Below, one piece after another: positions 18,873 through 26,341 of a DNA stretch of 34,683 nucleotides (the stretch's first letter is position 1; every line of letters begins with the position of its first letter). Position numbers and translations under genes: made by a program. Source of the DNA: an uncultured Saprospiraceae bacterium (GTDB taxonomy: Bacteria > Bacteroidota > Bacteroidia > Chitinophagales > Saprospiraceae); the NCBI GenBank assembly GCA_938018185.1, contig CALIIW010000094.1, positions 1-34,683 on the forward strand, in the 5' to 3' direction. A model generated the notes under the pieces. That model was given only the letters and a program-made list of their open reading frames with translations. It did not search any database and was not told the origin of the DNA.

Positions 18873-19109
18873 ATTGGCATGGTCATTATTTGCTTTCTTA
18901 CAGCATTAAGGAAGCTATGTACGGAAAATTGTATGAATCCTTAATCAGTTGCTTAAATCTTTTATTAGTGTGCTTAAAAAAAGATTATTATAACATTATG
19001 ATTACAAAACAGTCAAAAAGGACAAAATTCACAGGAGTTTAAATATTCAAAGAATCTCGCTTGTTAAAAATACCCAAATAAGGGTATTAATTGTCTGCTA
19101 TAACTCCTG
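18873..19109. other. intergenic stretch without a supported gene
   Basis: Nothing coding is convincing. An inverted repeat ATTAAGGA (18905-18912) / TCCTTAAT (18938-18945) is present, and the right end holds the 20-bp dyad at 19069-19088. A short plus-strand open frame that begins inside the terminator hairpin (18839-19042) is rejected as coding. Confidence 0.5.
19069..19088. promoter_or_regulatory. 20-bp dyad AATACC-N8-GGTATT (copy 2), upstream of a promoter-like element
   Basis: AATACC (19069-19074) and GGTATT (19083-19088) are exact inverted repeats; the internal bases extend the match to AATACCC/GGGTATT. The arms and 8-nt spacing equal those at 9085-9104. The dyad ends 21 nt before the TATATTTG element, where an activator or a repressor of the following transcript would bind. 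Confidence 0.45.
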
Positions 19110-19117
19110 TATATTTG
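19092..19117 (+). promoter_or_regulatory. Bacteroidota-type promoter candidate
   Basis: TATATTTG (19110-19117) matches the -7 consensus TAnnTTTG of the primary sigma factor in Bacteroidota. TTG lies about 16 nt upstream, at the edge of the dyad; the known -33 element is TTG/TTTG at a somewhat longer spacing. Transcription would begin near 19122-19126 and enter the structured RNA candidate. Confidence 0.4.
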
Positions 19118-19121
19118 TAGG

Positions 19122-19302
19122 GTACTATTGATTACATCTCATCCCGTTTTACCGTATTATTTTTACACCGTAGATTAGTTTCTACCTATTTCATTGAGAA
19201 GGAAATGCGACAACTCATTATGTTGTTCGTACAAAGATATTAAAATCGTAATCGGTTTATGGGATGGCCTCTCTTCACTTTGTTGGAGGGGGGCTTTTTT
19301 TT
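19122..19302 (+). ncRNA. candidate structured RNA (small RNA or leader), ~180 nt
   Basis: The segment folds by eye into a closed multi-stem RNA. A closing helix pairs 19140-19145 with 19261-19266 (CATCCC/GGGATG) and continues with ACCG/CGGT (19151-19154 with 19253-19256) and ATTA/TAAT (19156-19159 with 19249-19252). Inside are three hairpins: GTAGA/TCTAC (19170-19185), ATTTC/GAAAT (19188-19206) and ACAAC/GTTGT (19210-19226). A terminator stem follows immediately. A promoter-like TATATTTG precedes it. It matches no riboswitch motif I can recall. The closed-bubble layout is loosely like 6S RNA, but I do not claim homology. It could be an independent sRNA or an attenuating leader of the DUF4403-like gene 74 nt downstream. 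Confidence 0.4.
19267..19302 (+). terminator. intrinsic terminator of the structured RNA candidate
   Basis: GCCTCTCTTC (19267-19276) pairs with GGAGGGGGGC (19285-19294) over 10 bp, four of them G-U wobbles, around an 8-nt loop. Eight T follow (19295-19302). It abuts the 3' strand of the RNA's closing helix and lies 74 bp upstream of the next start codon, so it ends a short transcript or acts as an attenuator. Confidence 0.7.
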
Positions 19303-19375
19303 GTTTGTACTCCTTTTAATCTTTCTTTCGTCGATTCTTCTTCGCTGATCTTTTCTTTTAGCTTACATTTGGGGT

Positions 19376-20635
19376 ATGGAGCAGTTAAGCAAATTATTTC
19401 TTCAAGTCTATATTGACAAAATTGAATTCAAAACGACCTTAGAGAATATTATTCAAAATCGGTTTGTCAATCAAAAACCTATTCAAGTTAATGGCTTCGA
19501 TCTTGAAATAACAGCGTTTGAAGATTTCAATCTGCATATTAAAGATTCTATCCTTTCTTATAACTTTACAATAAAGCTCAACTTAAAATCGAGTAAGTTG
19601 TCTGGAGTAGGAGGGCTTGCTAAAGTCAAGTTAAATCTTGATACCAATTTTAATATCTCTGAGGATTGGAAATTGACGACAAAAACATATCTCAAGGAGC
19701 ACGAATGGATAGAGAAGCCTGTCATGAAATTAAAGATTTTATCCATACCATCCACGGGCATTTTGGAACTTTTGATTGGGGCTTTTGATGATAAGATGTG
19801 CTCTGAAATTGATAAATTGGTTCAGAAAGGTTCAGATTTAAAAAAGTTCATAGACCCGGTTTTAGAAAGCTTGAAAAATCCCCTAGAAATTGAGCGAATC
19901 TCCAATTTTAACTTTAATATCAAACCTAATAATTTAAAAATCCATATGGATGAATATTCGGATAAGTTCATCCGAGTAAAGATATTCTCTGGATCAGAAT
20001 TAGTGGTAAAGGTCAAAGAGCTGAACAGTTCAAATATATTTCAAGATCTTCCATCGATAAGTTATGAAGATTTTGATGTTTTAGGCTCTAGATTCTTAAT
20101 AGATGCCGAAATAAATCATGCTGAATTAAGTGAGATATTAATCAATGAATTAAAAGAATTCAATATAAAGGGGAAAAAAGTAAACTTTGAAAAGATTAGG
20201 ATCGAAACAGCTGATGAAAAATTACATCTTGAAGTAGAATTAAGTGGAGACATTAAAGGAACAGTATTTCTCAATTTTGAACCTGTTTTTAATGAAGAAG
20301 AACAATTTGTGAAACTTGAGGACTTGAAATTTAAGTTAGAAAGTAAACAATTATTTGTTCGAACAACAAGTTGGCTGTTTAAAAAAGAGATAGAAAGACA
20401 ATTGGCCAAATATGCTAAAATTGATCTAAGACAGATTTTAAATAATATAAAGTTTTCTACCAATAAGACTTTAGAGGATAAGGAATTATACCCTGGGCTC
20501 AATTTAACAGCGGATATTGATGCTATTGTGGTAAAAGCGCTTAGATTATTGCCTGAAGGTTTAGCTTTAAATCTAGATATAGCTGCCGATTTTTCGGCTC
20601 AAGTACGGGTGCAGAAAAGTTTAACACAGTCTTAG
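19376..20635 (+). CDS. DUF4403-like protein
   Basis: A 419-aa β-rich protein of alternating hydrophobic strands. The region at about 285-350 (SGDIKGTVFLNFEPVF, LEDLKFKLESKQ, RTTSWLFKKEIERQL) resembles the C-terminal half of DUF4403 proteins, a family of unknown function that is usually exported. No signal peptide or lipobox is visible here: the protein starts MEQLSKLFLQVYIDK. It may act in the cytoplasm, or the true start may be elsewhere, although no better upstream start was found. It follows the terminator of the structured RNA candidate and precedes the TlpA-like gene by 50 bp. Similarity is by pattern only, so the family call is moderate. Confidence 0.55.
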   Translation: MEQLSKLFLQVYIDKIEFKTTLENIIQNRFVNQKPIQVNGFDLEITAFEDFNLHIKDSILSYNFTIKLNLKSSKLSGVGGLAKVKLNLDTNFNISEDWKLTTKTYLKEHEWIEKPVMKLKILSIPSTGILELLIGAFDDKMCSEIDKLVQKGSDLKKFIDPVLESLKNPLEIERISNFNFNIKPNNLKIHMDEYSDKFIRVKIFSGSELVVKVKELNSSNIFQDLPSISYEDFDVLGSRFLIDAEINHAELSEILINELKEFNIKGKKVNFEKIRIETADEKLHLEVELSGDIKGTVFLNFEPVFNEEEQFVKLEDLKFKLESKQLFVRTTSWLFKKEIERQLAKYAKIDLRQILNNIKFSTNKTLEDKELYPGLNLTADIDAIVVKALRLLPEGLALNLDIAADFSAQVRVQKSLTQS

Positions 20636-20685
20636 ACATAAATATCAGACAACTTTGTACATTCGCCATAGACAAAAGTTCAATT

Positions 20686-22101
20686 ATGAGATTTTTCGTA
20701 GGTGTTTTGTTAATATTCTTGACTTTTAAGGTAGAAGCTTCATTTGTGCAATTCATTGGCAAAGTGAGCAATGCTGAGAATAAAAGTTTTTTCCTTTACA
20801 AAACAATAAACCCACTTACCCAAGAAGAAGCAAAATTTACTGGAACAATAAAAGAGGATATGTCATTTAATATGGCTATTGAAATTAAATATTCTCAAAT
20901 TATACGATTTGAATATGAAAGTACCACATTCAATATCTTTGTTAGACCTTTTGATTCCAAGGTTGAATTTTCTTTTAATGCCGAAGACATTTTAGCCAGT
21001 CTAGTATTTACTGGCATTGGTCAAGCGGATAATAATTTTTTGAAGGCATATCAAAAGTCTTATGGTTCAGAAGGAAAGACTGTTCCATTTACTAAAGGTT
21101 TCCTCACTACTAACTTTGATGCAAACACGGTAGCAAGAGCAAAGGCTTATGATATTGTTGACTTCTTTGATGTTATAAATAAAGAGAAAGGATATAAACT
21201 TGCCTACCTTAATAGGACCTCTGGAATAAGTCCTGAAATGAGATCATATCTCAGAAAAGAAATTGAATGGGAATTAGAAACCTCAAAGTTTTCATACTTT
21301 ATTTACAACAGTGATAGAATAGAGGCGAGTCGTCTGAGTGATTACTGGATCAATTATCAACTACTTCAAGGAATTGATATCAATGATCAGTATTCTTTGA
21401 AGTATCCGGTTTTCCAGAATTTGCTTAGCGCATTCATTCATTATTTAAATTTAGAAAACCCAGTTGAAGTAAATTCAGGAAAAGATTTGCATTACTATAG
21501 ATTTATAAAAAGAAACCTGACAGGAAAATGTCAAGCATTTATGCAAGGCAAGCTGATGCTGAACGCATTCAGAATGGGACAGCCCCAGTTAGCTCAGCAA
21601 AAGTTTAAAGAATACAAAAGATTTAACACGATCACGGAGTACACAAAGACTTTGGAAGATTGGTTTGGCCAAAATCTTCAATATGTGGCTAAAGAGACTG
21701 TTCCAGATTTTAAGTTTCTAAATTTGAGTGGCATTGAAAAATATGTAACAGAATTTCGTGGAAAGGTTGTCTATATTTCTTTATGGGCCAGTTGGTGTCA
21801 GCCTTGTTTGGAAGGATTTCGAAATACACAGGAGACTAGAAGAAATCTAGCCAGTCAAGGAGTTGTGATGCTCAATGTGAATTTAGATAAAACGGAAAAT
21901 ATTTGGCGACAAACTCTGGCAAGATTGGATCTGCCAGGAACCAATGTTTATGGTTTAGATTTAGCTGAGCTACAAAAGAAAATGGGATTTGATACCTTAC
22001 CTTTTTATTTATTGCTCGATAAAAGTGGGAGACAAACTTATTTGTCAAGTACGGATCTAAATCAATCTATGTCAGATTTTCATGAATTGATGAGGCAGTA
22101 G
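20686..22101 (+). CDS. exported TlpA-like thioredoxin-domain protein
   Basis: A 471-aa protein with a signal peptide (about 1-18, MRFFVGVLLIFLTFKVEAS). Residues 20-330 are a helical and β-containing region of the type that precedes TlpA domains in Bacteroidota. Residues about 335-471 are a thioredoxin/redoxin fold with the catalytic motif WCQPC (C371, C374) after VVYISLWAS, and the cis-proline loop at DTLPFYLLLDKSG. Such proteins act as periplasmic thiol-disulfide reductases in disulfide isomerisation or cytochrome c maturation, and partners cannot be read here. The neighbouring exported proteins, including the very Cys-rich giant protein, would be plausible clients, but that is inference. 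It lies 50 bp after the DUF4403-like gene and 44 bp before the Crp-type regulator. Confidence 0.83.
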   Translation: MRFFVGVLLIFLTFKVEASFVQFIGKVSNAENKSFFLYKTINPLTQEEAKFTGTIKEDMSFNMAIEIKYSQIIRFEYESTTFNIFVRPFDSKVEFSFNAEDILASLVFTGIGQADNNFLKAYQKSYGSEGKTVPFTKGFLTTNFDANTVARAKAYDIVDFFDVINKEKGYKLAYLNRTSGISPEMRSYLRKEIEWELETSKFSYFIYNSDRIEASRLSDYWINYQLLQGIDINDQYSLKYPVFQNLLSAFIHYLNLENPVEVNSGKDLHYYRFIKRNLTGKCQAFMQGKLMLNAFRMGQPQLAQQKFKEYKRFNTITEYTKTLEDWFGQNLQYVAKETVPDFKFLNLSGIEKYVTEFRGKVVYISLWASWCQPCLEGFRNTQETRRNLASQGVVMLNVNLDKTENIWRQTLARLDLPGTNVYGLDLAELQKKMGFDTLPFYLLLDKSGRQTYLSSTDLNQSMSDFHELMRQ

Positions 22102-22145
22102 GAGGCTATTTATAGTTCATGGTTATCGTCAAGCTCAAAAAATAA

Positions 22146-22727
22146 ATGAGTAATTACACAAGCATATTAAATAACATAAATAATTATGTCTCTCTAAGTC
22201 AAGTAGAAATAGAGAGATTAACATCTATAATTAAGACTTCAAAAGTAAAAAAGAAACAATATATTATTCAACCAGGGATAGTTTGTCAAAGTAGAACATA
22301 CATTGTCCAAGGGGCATTTAAAGTATTTTACTTGGATGAAAACGGTAAAGAACACACGGTGAGTATTGGTGTGGAAGATTGGTTTGTGACAGACTTTTAT
22401 AGTTATATCAACCAAACTCCAGCAATGAATTATGCGGAGGCTTTAGAAGATTCTGTTATCATGCAAATGCGATACGAAGAAATTGAACCTTTATGCAGAG
22501 AATTCCATTCATTGAGTGAGTATTTCAGGTTAACAACAGAAAAAGCATTTGCATTCTCTCGTCGTAGGGTAATATCAAATATTAGTAAAACAGCTGAAGA
22601 AAGATATGATGAATATCTAGAAAAATATCCCCATATCGTAAATAGAGTCCCTCAATATGTTCTCGCTTCTTATCTAGGGATGTCCCCAGAATTCCTAAGT
22701 AAAATACGAAAACTAAAATCCAAATAA
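22146..22727 (+). CDS. Crp/Fnr-family transcriptional regulator
   Basis: A 193-aa regulator with an N-terminal cyclic-nucleotide-binding-type β-barrel (about 15-115: KKKQYIIQPG, GAFKVFYLDENGKEHTVSIG), a dimerisation helix, and a short C-terminal HTH (about 165-190: VPQYVLASYLGMSPEFLSKIRK). The barrel lacks the RxxE/Arg phosphate-binding cassette of true cAMP receptors, as is usual in this Bacteroidota subfamily, so the effector is unknown. It stands directly before the cupredoxin-like, SRPBCC and SDR genes, and a dyad lies in the promoter region of the first of these. It may be their local regulator. Confidence 0.85.
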   Translation: MSNYTSILNNINNYVSLSQVEIERLTSIIKTSKVKKKQYIIQPGIVCQSRTYIVQGAFKVFYLDENGKEHTVSIGVEDWFVTDFYSYINQTPAMNYAEALEDSVIMQMRYEEIEPLCREFHSLSEYFRLTTEKAFAFSRRRVISNISKTAEERYDEYLEKYPHIVNRVPQYVLASYLGMSPEFLSKIRKLKSK

Positions 22728-22791
22728 TTCCGTAAAGTCCAAATTTCTTAATCTAGTTCATTTTTTTTCATTTCTAATTCTTCGACTTTTG

Positions 22792-22816
22792 TATAGTTAA
22801 TTATTTAAAAACTATA
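22792..22816. promoter_or_regulatory. operator-like dyad upstream of the cupredoxin-like gene
   Basis: TATAGTT (22792-22798) and AACTATA (22810-22816) are perfect inverted repeats with an 11-nt spacer. They end 11 bp before the ATG at 22828. This position, next to a Crp-family gene, fits an autoregulatory or local operator. The real Crp-site consensus for this subfamily is not known to me. Confidence 0.35.
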
Positions 22817-22827
22817 AAAAAAGTATA

Positions 22828-23217
22828 ATGAAGAAACTTATTTCAGCCCTCGCTGTAGCCAGTCTTTTATTTTTCACTAATTCACTTAAAGCACAAACAA
22901 TGGAAAACAATGTTACTATCATTGAGTTGATTCAAACAATGGGAGCATTTCAAACTCAAGAATTAAATCTAACTCCAGGTCAATATCAATTCAGAATAGT
23001 CAATAAAAATGTGGAGAGAGACCTAGGTTTTGTAATCCAAAATGAAAATGACAAAGGATTAGATGTAATGAAAACTGCAATAAAAAATTCTTTCACAACA
23101 GGGTATGTGAAAAAGGGCGAAGCTCAATACACTGGAATTGTTGATCTTAAAACTGGAAATTACATTTACTCTTGCCCGTTGAATCCTACGCCTCATTATA
23201 GATTAATTATAAAGTAA
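22828..23217 (+). CDS. exported cupredoxin-like protein
   Basis: A 129-aa protein with a clear Sec signal peptide (MKKLISALAVASLLFFTNSLKAQ, cut near residue 23 after KAQ). The mature ~105 residues are β-strand rich and end YSCPLNPTPHYRLIIK. C116 and H123 fall where the last strands of cupredoxins place the copper Cys and His. The upstream His ligand expected in the 'N...DLGFV' segment is replaced (NVERDLGFVI), and no Met ligand follows, so type 1 copper binding is doubtful. It may bind metal differently or be a structural relative. It is the first gene after the Crp-type regulator. Confidence 0.6.
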   Translation: MKKLISALAVASLLFFTNSLKAQTMENNVTIIELIQTMGAFQTQELNLTPGQYQFRIVNKNVERDLGFVIQNENDKGLDVMKTAIKNSFTTGYVKKGEAQYTGIVDLKTGNYIYSCPLNPTPHYRLIIK

Positions 23218-23252
23218 TTACCAATTCTATAATCAATTCAACTTGCGAAATA

Positions 23253-23293
23253 TTTACAAGCGGCTTTGTAACAATATTAAAGTCGCTTGTAAA
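23253..23293 (+). terminator. strong intergenic stem-loop after the cupredoxin-like gene
   Basis: The arms at 23253-23267 and 23279-23293 pair over 15 bp with one G-U wobble (TTTACAAGCG.CTTT with AAAG.CGCTTGTAAA) around an 11-nt loop. It begins 36 bp after the stop codon. There is no long T-run after the stem, so it may be a weak terminator or an mRNA 3'-end or processing element within the cluster. Confidence 0.45.
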
Positions 23294-23347
23294 TTCAATA
23301 GTTTACTGATGGATAATTAAACACTAAATATTAAAAAAAAAAGAAAC

Positions 23348-23843
23348 ATGAAAATCATTTTAAAATATTTAATCATAATTATTCTTTCTCCAATTGTTCT
23401 TTCAGGCCAAAATATGAAAATTGTTTCAGTCGAATCCAATAAAATCATTGACCTCAATGCTGAAGTGTCTTGGAATATTGTAAAGGATTGGTCAAACCTC
23501 CATAATCTGGTTCCAGAAGTTGTGGCATCTACAACTGTCTACCAAACAGGCAAAAGGTCAACATGGGAAATTTATTTAAAGAATGGAGGAAAGATCATTG
23601 AAAAAATGGTTTACTTCAATGCCAGTGAACGAATTATGTCTTATATCATGACTGAAACTCCAATGCCTATAAAAGAATATTCAGCAACAATAAAAGTTGA
23701 ACCTTATGGGATAACTAAATCAATGGTGTCATTCCATACTAGTTGTTTAACATCGGATAAAATTTTTTGAAAAAATATTCGAAAGCTTCAAAGCCTTTCA
23801 AGAAACCTATTTGTCAAACATAATCAATCAAGAAAATGAATAA
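23348..23843 (+). pseudogene. SRPBCC (polyketide-cyclase-like) protein, reading frame broken in a T6 run
   Basis: The intact frame gives 140 aa: a signal peptide (MKIILKYLIIIILSPIVLSGQ) and a START/SRPBCC-like domain (IIDLNAEVSWNIVKDWSNLHNLVPEV). It stops at TGA 23768-23770 directly after six T (23763-23768). Removing one T restores a frame that continues EKIFESFKAFQETYL and ends at TAA 23841-23843. That stop overlaps the ATG of the next gene by 8 bp, a normal operon overlap, and the restored tail is an amphipathic helix as expected at the C-terminus of this fold. The gene is either a recent frameshift, a sequencing error, or expressed by slippage on the T tract. Exported members of the fold bind small hydrophobic ligands. 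Confidence 0.65.
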
Positions 23844-24666
23844 AAGAATTTGGCTCATAACTGGTGTTTCTAGTGGATTAGGTAAAGCAATTGCAGAAAC
23901 TGTCATTAACAAAGGTGATTATGTCATCGGTACATTTAGAAAAGAAATGCAACAGAATGAGTTCAACAAGAAATATGAAAAAAGAGCGAAAGGAATTCTA
24001 CTTGACATAAGCAATGTAAATAAAATCGAATCTACCGTCGAAGAGATAATATCTGAATATGGAAATATAGATGTTCTTGTTAATAATGCAGGAGTAGGAT
24101 TTGCGGGAGCAATTGAGGAGGCATCTATAAACGAAATAAGGAAAGTATTCGAAGTAAACTTCTTTGGAACTTTAAAATTGACTCAATCGATTTTACCAAA
24201 TATGAGGAAAAGGAAATCTGGAACAATTGTTCAAATTTCCTCACACGCAGGCATCAAAGCTTTTGCAGGTTTTGGAATATATAATGCAAGCAAATTTGCA
24301 TTAGAAGGATTTAGTGAAGCTCTTGCACAGGAAGTACAAAATCTTGGGATAAAGGTATTTCTAATAGAACCTGGACCGTTTCGAACAAATTTTGCGGGTA
24401 GGTCTTTAATGCAAGCGAATAAAGTAATAAGTGATTATGACGAAACTGTAGGGATTTTTAGAAATAAACTGCAAGCTGTACATTCAAAACAAGAAGGTGA
24501 TCCCTATAAGGCTGCAAAGTACATTCTCGAACATGTGAACTCGGAAAACTCAACATTAAGGTTGCCATTGGGCAATGTTCCCTTGATAACAATCGAGATG
24601 AAAATAAAAAGTCTCCAATCAGATCTTGAAATAAATAGAGAAACTTCGTCCAAAGCTGTATTTTGA
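23836..24666 (+). CDS. short-chain dehydrogenase/reductase (classical SDR)
   Basis: A 276-aa NAD(P)-dependent oxidoreductase of the classical SDR type. The nucleotide-binding TGVSSGLG lies at 9-16, NNAG at 83-86, the catalytic Ser in QISSHAG (about 135) and the YxxxK pair at Y149/K153. T9-G10 begins the Rossmann fold only a few residues in, so the ATG at 23836 is the natural start. Residues after 180 (IEPGPFRTNFAG) match the substrate loop of the family. The substrate is not evident. The start codon overlaps the restored 3' end of the SRPBCC gene by 8 bp, so the two are translationally coupled and may act on the same hydrophobic or carbonyl compound. Confidence 0.88.
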   Translation: MNKRIWLITGVSSGLGKAIAETVINKGDYVIGTFRKEMQQNEFNKKYEKRAKGILLDISNVNKIESTVEEIISEYGNIDVLVNNAGVGFAGAIEEASINEIRKVFEVNFFGTLKLTQSILPNMRKRKSGTIVQISSHAGIKAFAGFGIYNASKFALEGFSEALAQEVQNLGIKVFLIEPGPFRTNFAGRSLMQANKVISDYDETVGIFRNKLQAVHSKQEGDPYKAAKYILEHVNSENSTLRLPLGNVPLITIEMKIKSLQSDLEINRETSSKAVF

Positions 24667-24761
24667 GACAATGCCAAGTGAGAACAATATAATTAATGGA
24701 AGATTATTTTTTGGGATGGTCTTCTTCATATGATCATTCATTCAAAGTTTATTTTACCTTC

Positions 24762-25844
24762 TCATTCCTCTTCTTCCTCCGGCAAGACCTTATTCAATGT
24801 TTTATTGACGGCAATGCTGGCATTAAATTCAAATCCAATAAGAATAATGAATGCATTGATTTGAATCCATAGCATGACAGCTATTATGGTACCTATGGAT
24901 CCATAGAGCTCATTGTATCTATTGAATGAGTCAACATAAGTTGCAAAGCCAATTGAGGAAGCGATTGATAGGACCGTAGCTAATGTCGTACCTACAGAAA
25001 AGTATCTTATTTTTTTGGTGGTAGCAATTCCAAGTCTGTAGACAATTGCAATTCCGGAATAAAATAAAAGGAAGACCAAGACCCACCTTAGGACGAATAT
25101 TATATAGCCAATAAAACCTTCTAGATGTAATTTGTCAGATATAAAATTCAAAAGTGGGTTACCAAAAATAATGAGCGCCAGTGAGGAAACAATCAGGATG
25201 CCCATGACAAAGATCATTTGCAAACTAATCATCCGTTTTTGTAAAACATTACGACGTAGAAAAGTCCCACTGTGGGAAGATTTTTCAAAACCATTCATTA
25301 GGGTAACCATGCCATTTGAGGCAAAAAATAAGGCTAATAGAAAACCAAAAGAAAGTAAGCCAAATCTTGAATTATTCAAAAAATCTGCTGCTAGCCCCAT
25401 AATAGCATGTACACCTGACTCAGGAAATATCGGCAAACCCGCCATCATATTTTCGATCTGGGCCAGTATAGTCGCATTAAAATCGATTTCTGCTCCAGAT
25501 CTAATGATCTTATCTGCTGGGATGATCTTTAATAAGGTCTTTTCAAAAAATGGAATAAGCATCGGAATCAAGGTGAAAAAAGCCAGCATCGTTGGAAATA
25601 AAGACAAAAAGAAACTGAATGCTATTGATTTAGCCCTTGTTGCAATGCTATCCTCTCTAATCTCTCTATATATAAAGGTAAGGACATCATATATAGAAAC
25701 ATTAAAGAAACCTGGTAAGGAATTCTTTTTAGTCCAGGAAAGCGAAGTTTGGAAGACAGAAGAGTTTATTAACTTTTCTTTACCTTTTTTAAAAAAGCCA
25801 ACTTTTGCGGTTTTAAGCTTATTGTGCTCCTTAGATTCCTTCAT
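24762..25844 (-). CDS. YihY/BrkB-family inner-membrane protein
   Basis: A 360-aa membrane protein with about six hydrophobic segments and the conserved SIAFSFFLSLFPTMLAFFTL motif (about 68-87), GLLSFGFLLALFFASNGM, and a late helix MLWIQINAFIILIGFEFNA. This is the YihY family, once misnamed ribonuclease BN; its physiological role is unsettled. The N-terminal ~60 residues are charged, and the C-terminus ends in an acidic run (LPEEEEE). The start codon directly abuts the stop codon of the thioesterase gene, so the two are translated from one message. Confidence 0.88.
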   Translation of the reverse strand: MKESKEHNKLKTAKVGFFKKGKEKLINSSVFQTSLSWTKKNSLPGFFNVSIYDVLTFIYREIREDSIATRAKSIAFSFFLSLFPTMLAFFTLIPMLIPFFEKTLLKIIPADKIIRSGAEIDFNATILAQIENMMAGLPIFPESGVHAIMGLAADFLNNSRFGLLSFGFLLALFFASNGMVTLMNGFEKSSHSGTFLRRNVLQKRMISLQMIFVMGILIVSSLALIIFGNPLLNFISDKLHLEGFIGYIIFVLRWVLVFLLFYSGIAIVYRLGIATTKKIRYFSVGTTLATVLSIASSIGFATYVDSFNRYNELYGSIGTIIAVMLWIQINAFIILIGFEFNASIAVNKTLNKVLPEEEEE

Positions 25845-26255
25845 TTAACTGAAATAAGGTTTAAGTCTATCAGAGATTTGGGGAGGTGTGTTTATTCGAG
25901 TGCCACTTTTTTTGTCAATAAAACATAGCCTTACGCTGCCAGCACAAACCATTTTCTCTTCTGCATTGAATATCTCTACGTGAAAAATTATGTTTTTGCC
26001 AGGGATTTCTCTTAGAGTGGTAATTAATTTTAACTCATTATCATAAAAAGCAGGTCTTACATACCGAATATTAAGACTTGTGACAGGCATTATGATACCG
26101 TGTTCTTCTTCTAAGTCCTTGTAAGTCAAGCCCAAAGATCTAAGCATTTCTACTCTGCCTACTTCAAAGTATTCGGCATAATTACCGTAGTAAACGTAAC
26201 CCATTTGGTCGGTTTCGCCATATCTAACACGAATTTTTACGGAATGAATGAACAT
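25845..26255 (-). CDS. 4HBT (YbgC/FadM-type) acyl-CoA thioesterase
   Basis: A 136-aa hotdog-fold thioesterase. It carries RVRYGETDQMGYVYYGNYAEYF (in two parts: RYGETDQMGYV then YYGNYAEYFEVGR), where D16 is the catalytic aspartate of the YbgC/4HBT class. Such enzymes hydrolyse acyl-CoA thioesters in the cytoplasm; the chain length is not readable here. I use the ATG at 26255: the frame extends to a GTG at 26282, but the extra residues (MPTFYILLY) are not part of the fold. Its stop codon touches the start of the YihY gene. Confidence 0.87.
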   Translation of the reverse strand: MFIHSVKIRVRYGETDQMGYVYYGNYAEYFEVGRVEMLRSLGLTYKDLEEEHGIIMPVTSLNIRYVRPAFYDNELKLITTLREIPGKNIIFHVEIFNAEEKMVCAGSVRLCFIDKKSGTRINTPPQISDRLKPYFS

Positions 26256-26341
26256 ATATAATAAAATATAAAATGTAGGCACAAGATTTGCATATAGTAA
26301 AAAGTAAATATAGTATTAATCAAAATCCTAAAGACCAGAAT

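Noticed and set aside
18839-19042. 67-aa plus-strand open frame after the giant gene
   Set aside because: Its start lies inside the terminator hairpin, its composition is low in coding signal, and no family is recognisable.
25132-25848. 238-aa plus-strand frame opposite the YihY gene
   Set aside because: It is the antisense shadow of a clear membrane protein, with no recognisable domain and no independent spacing or promoter.
26256-26341. N-terminal extensions of the thioesterase (GTG at 26282) and the HTH gene (TTG at 26288)
   Set aside because: Both use weak start codons and add residues outside the recognisable domains; better ATG starts exist at 26255 and 26342.
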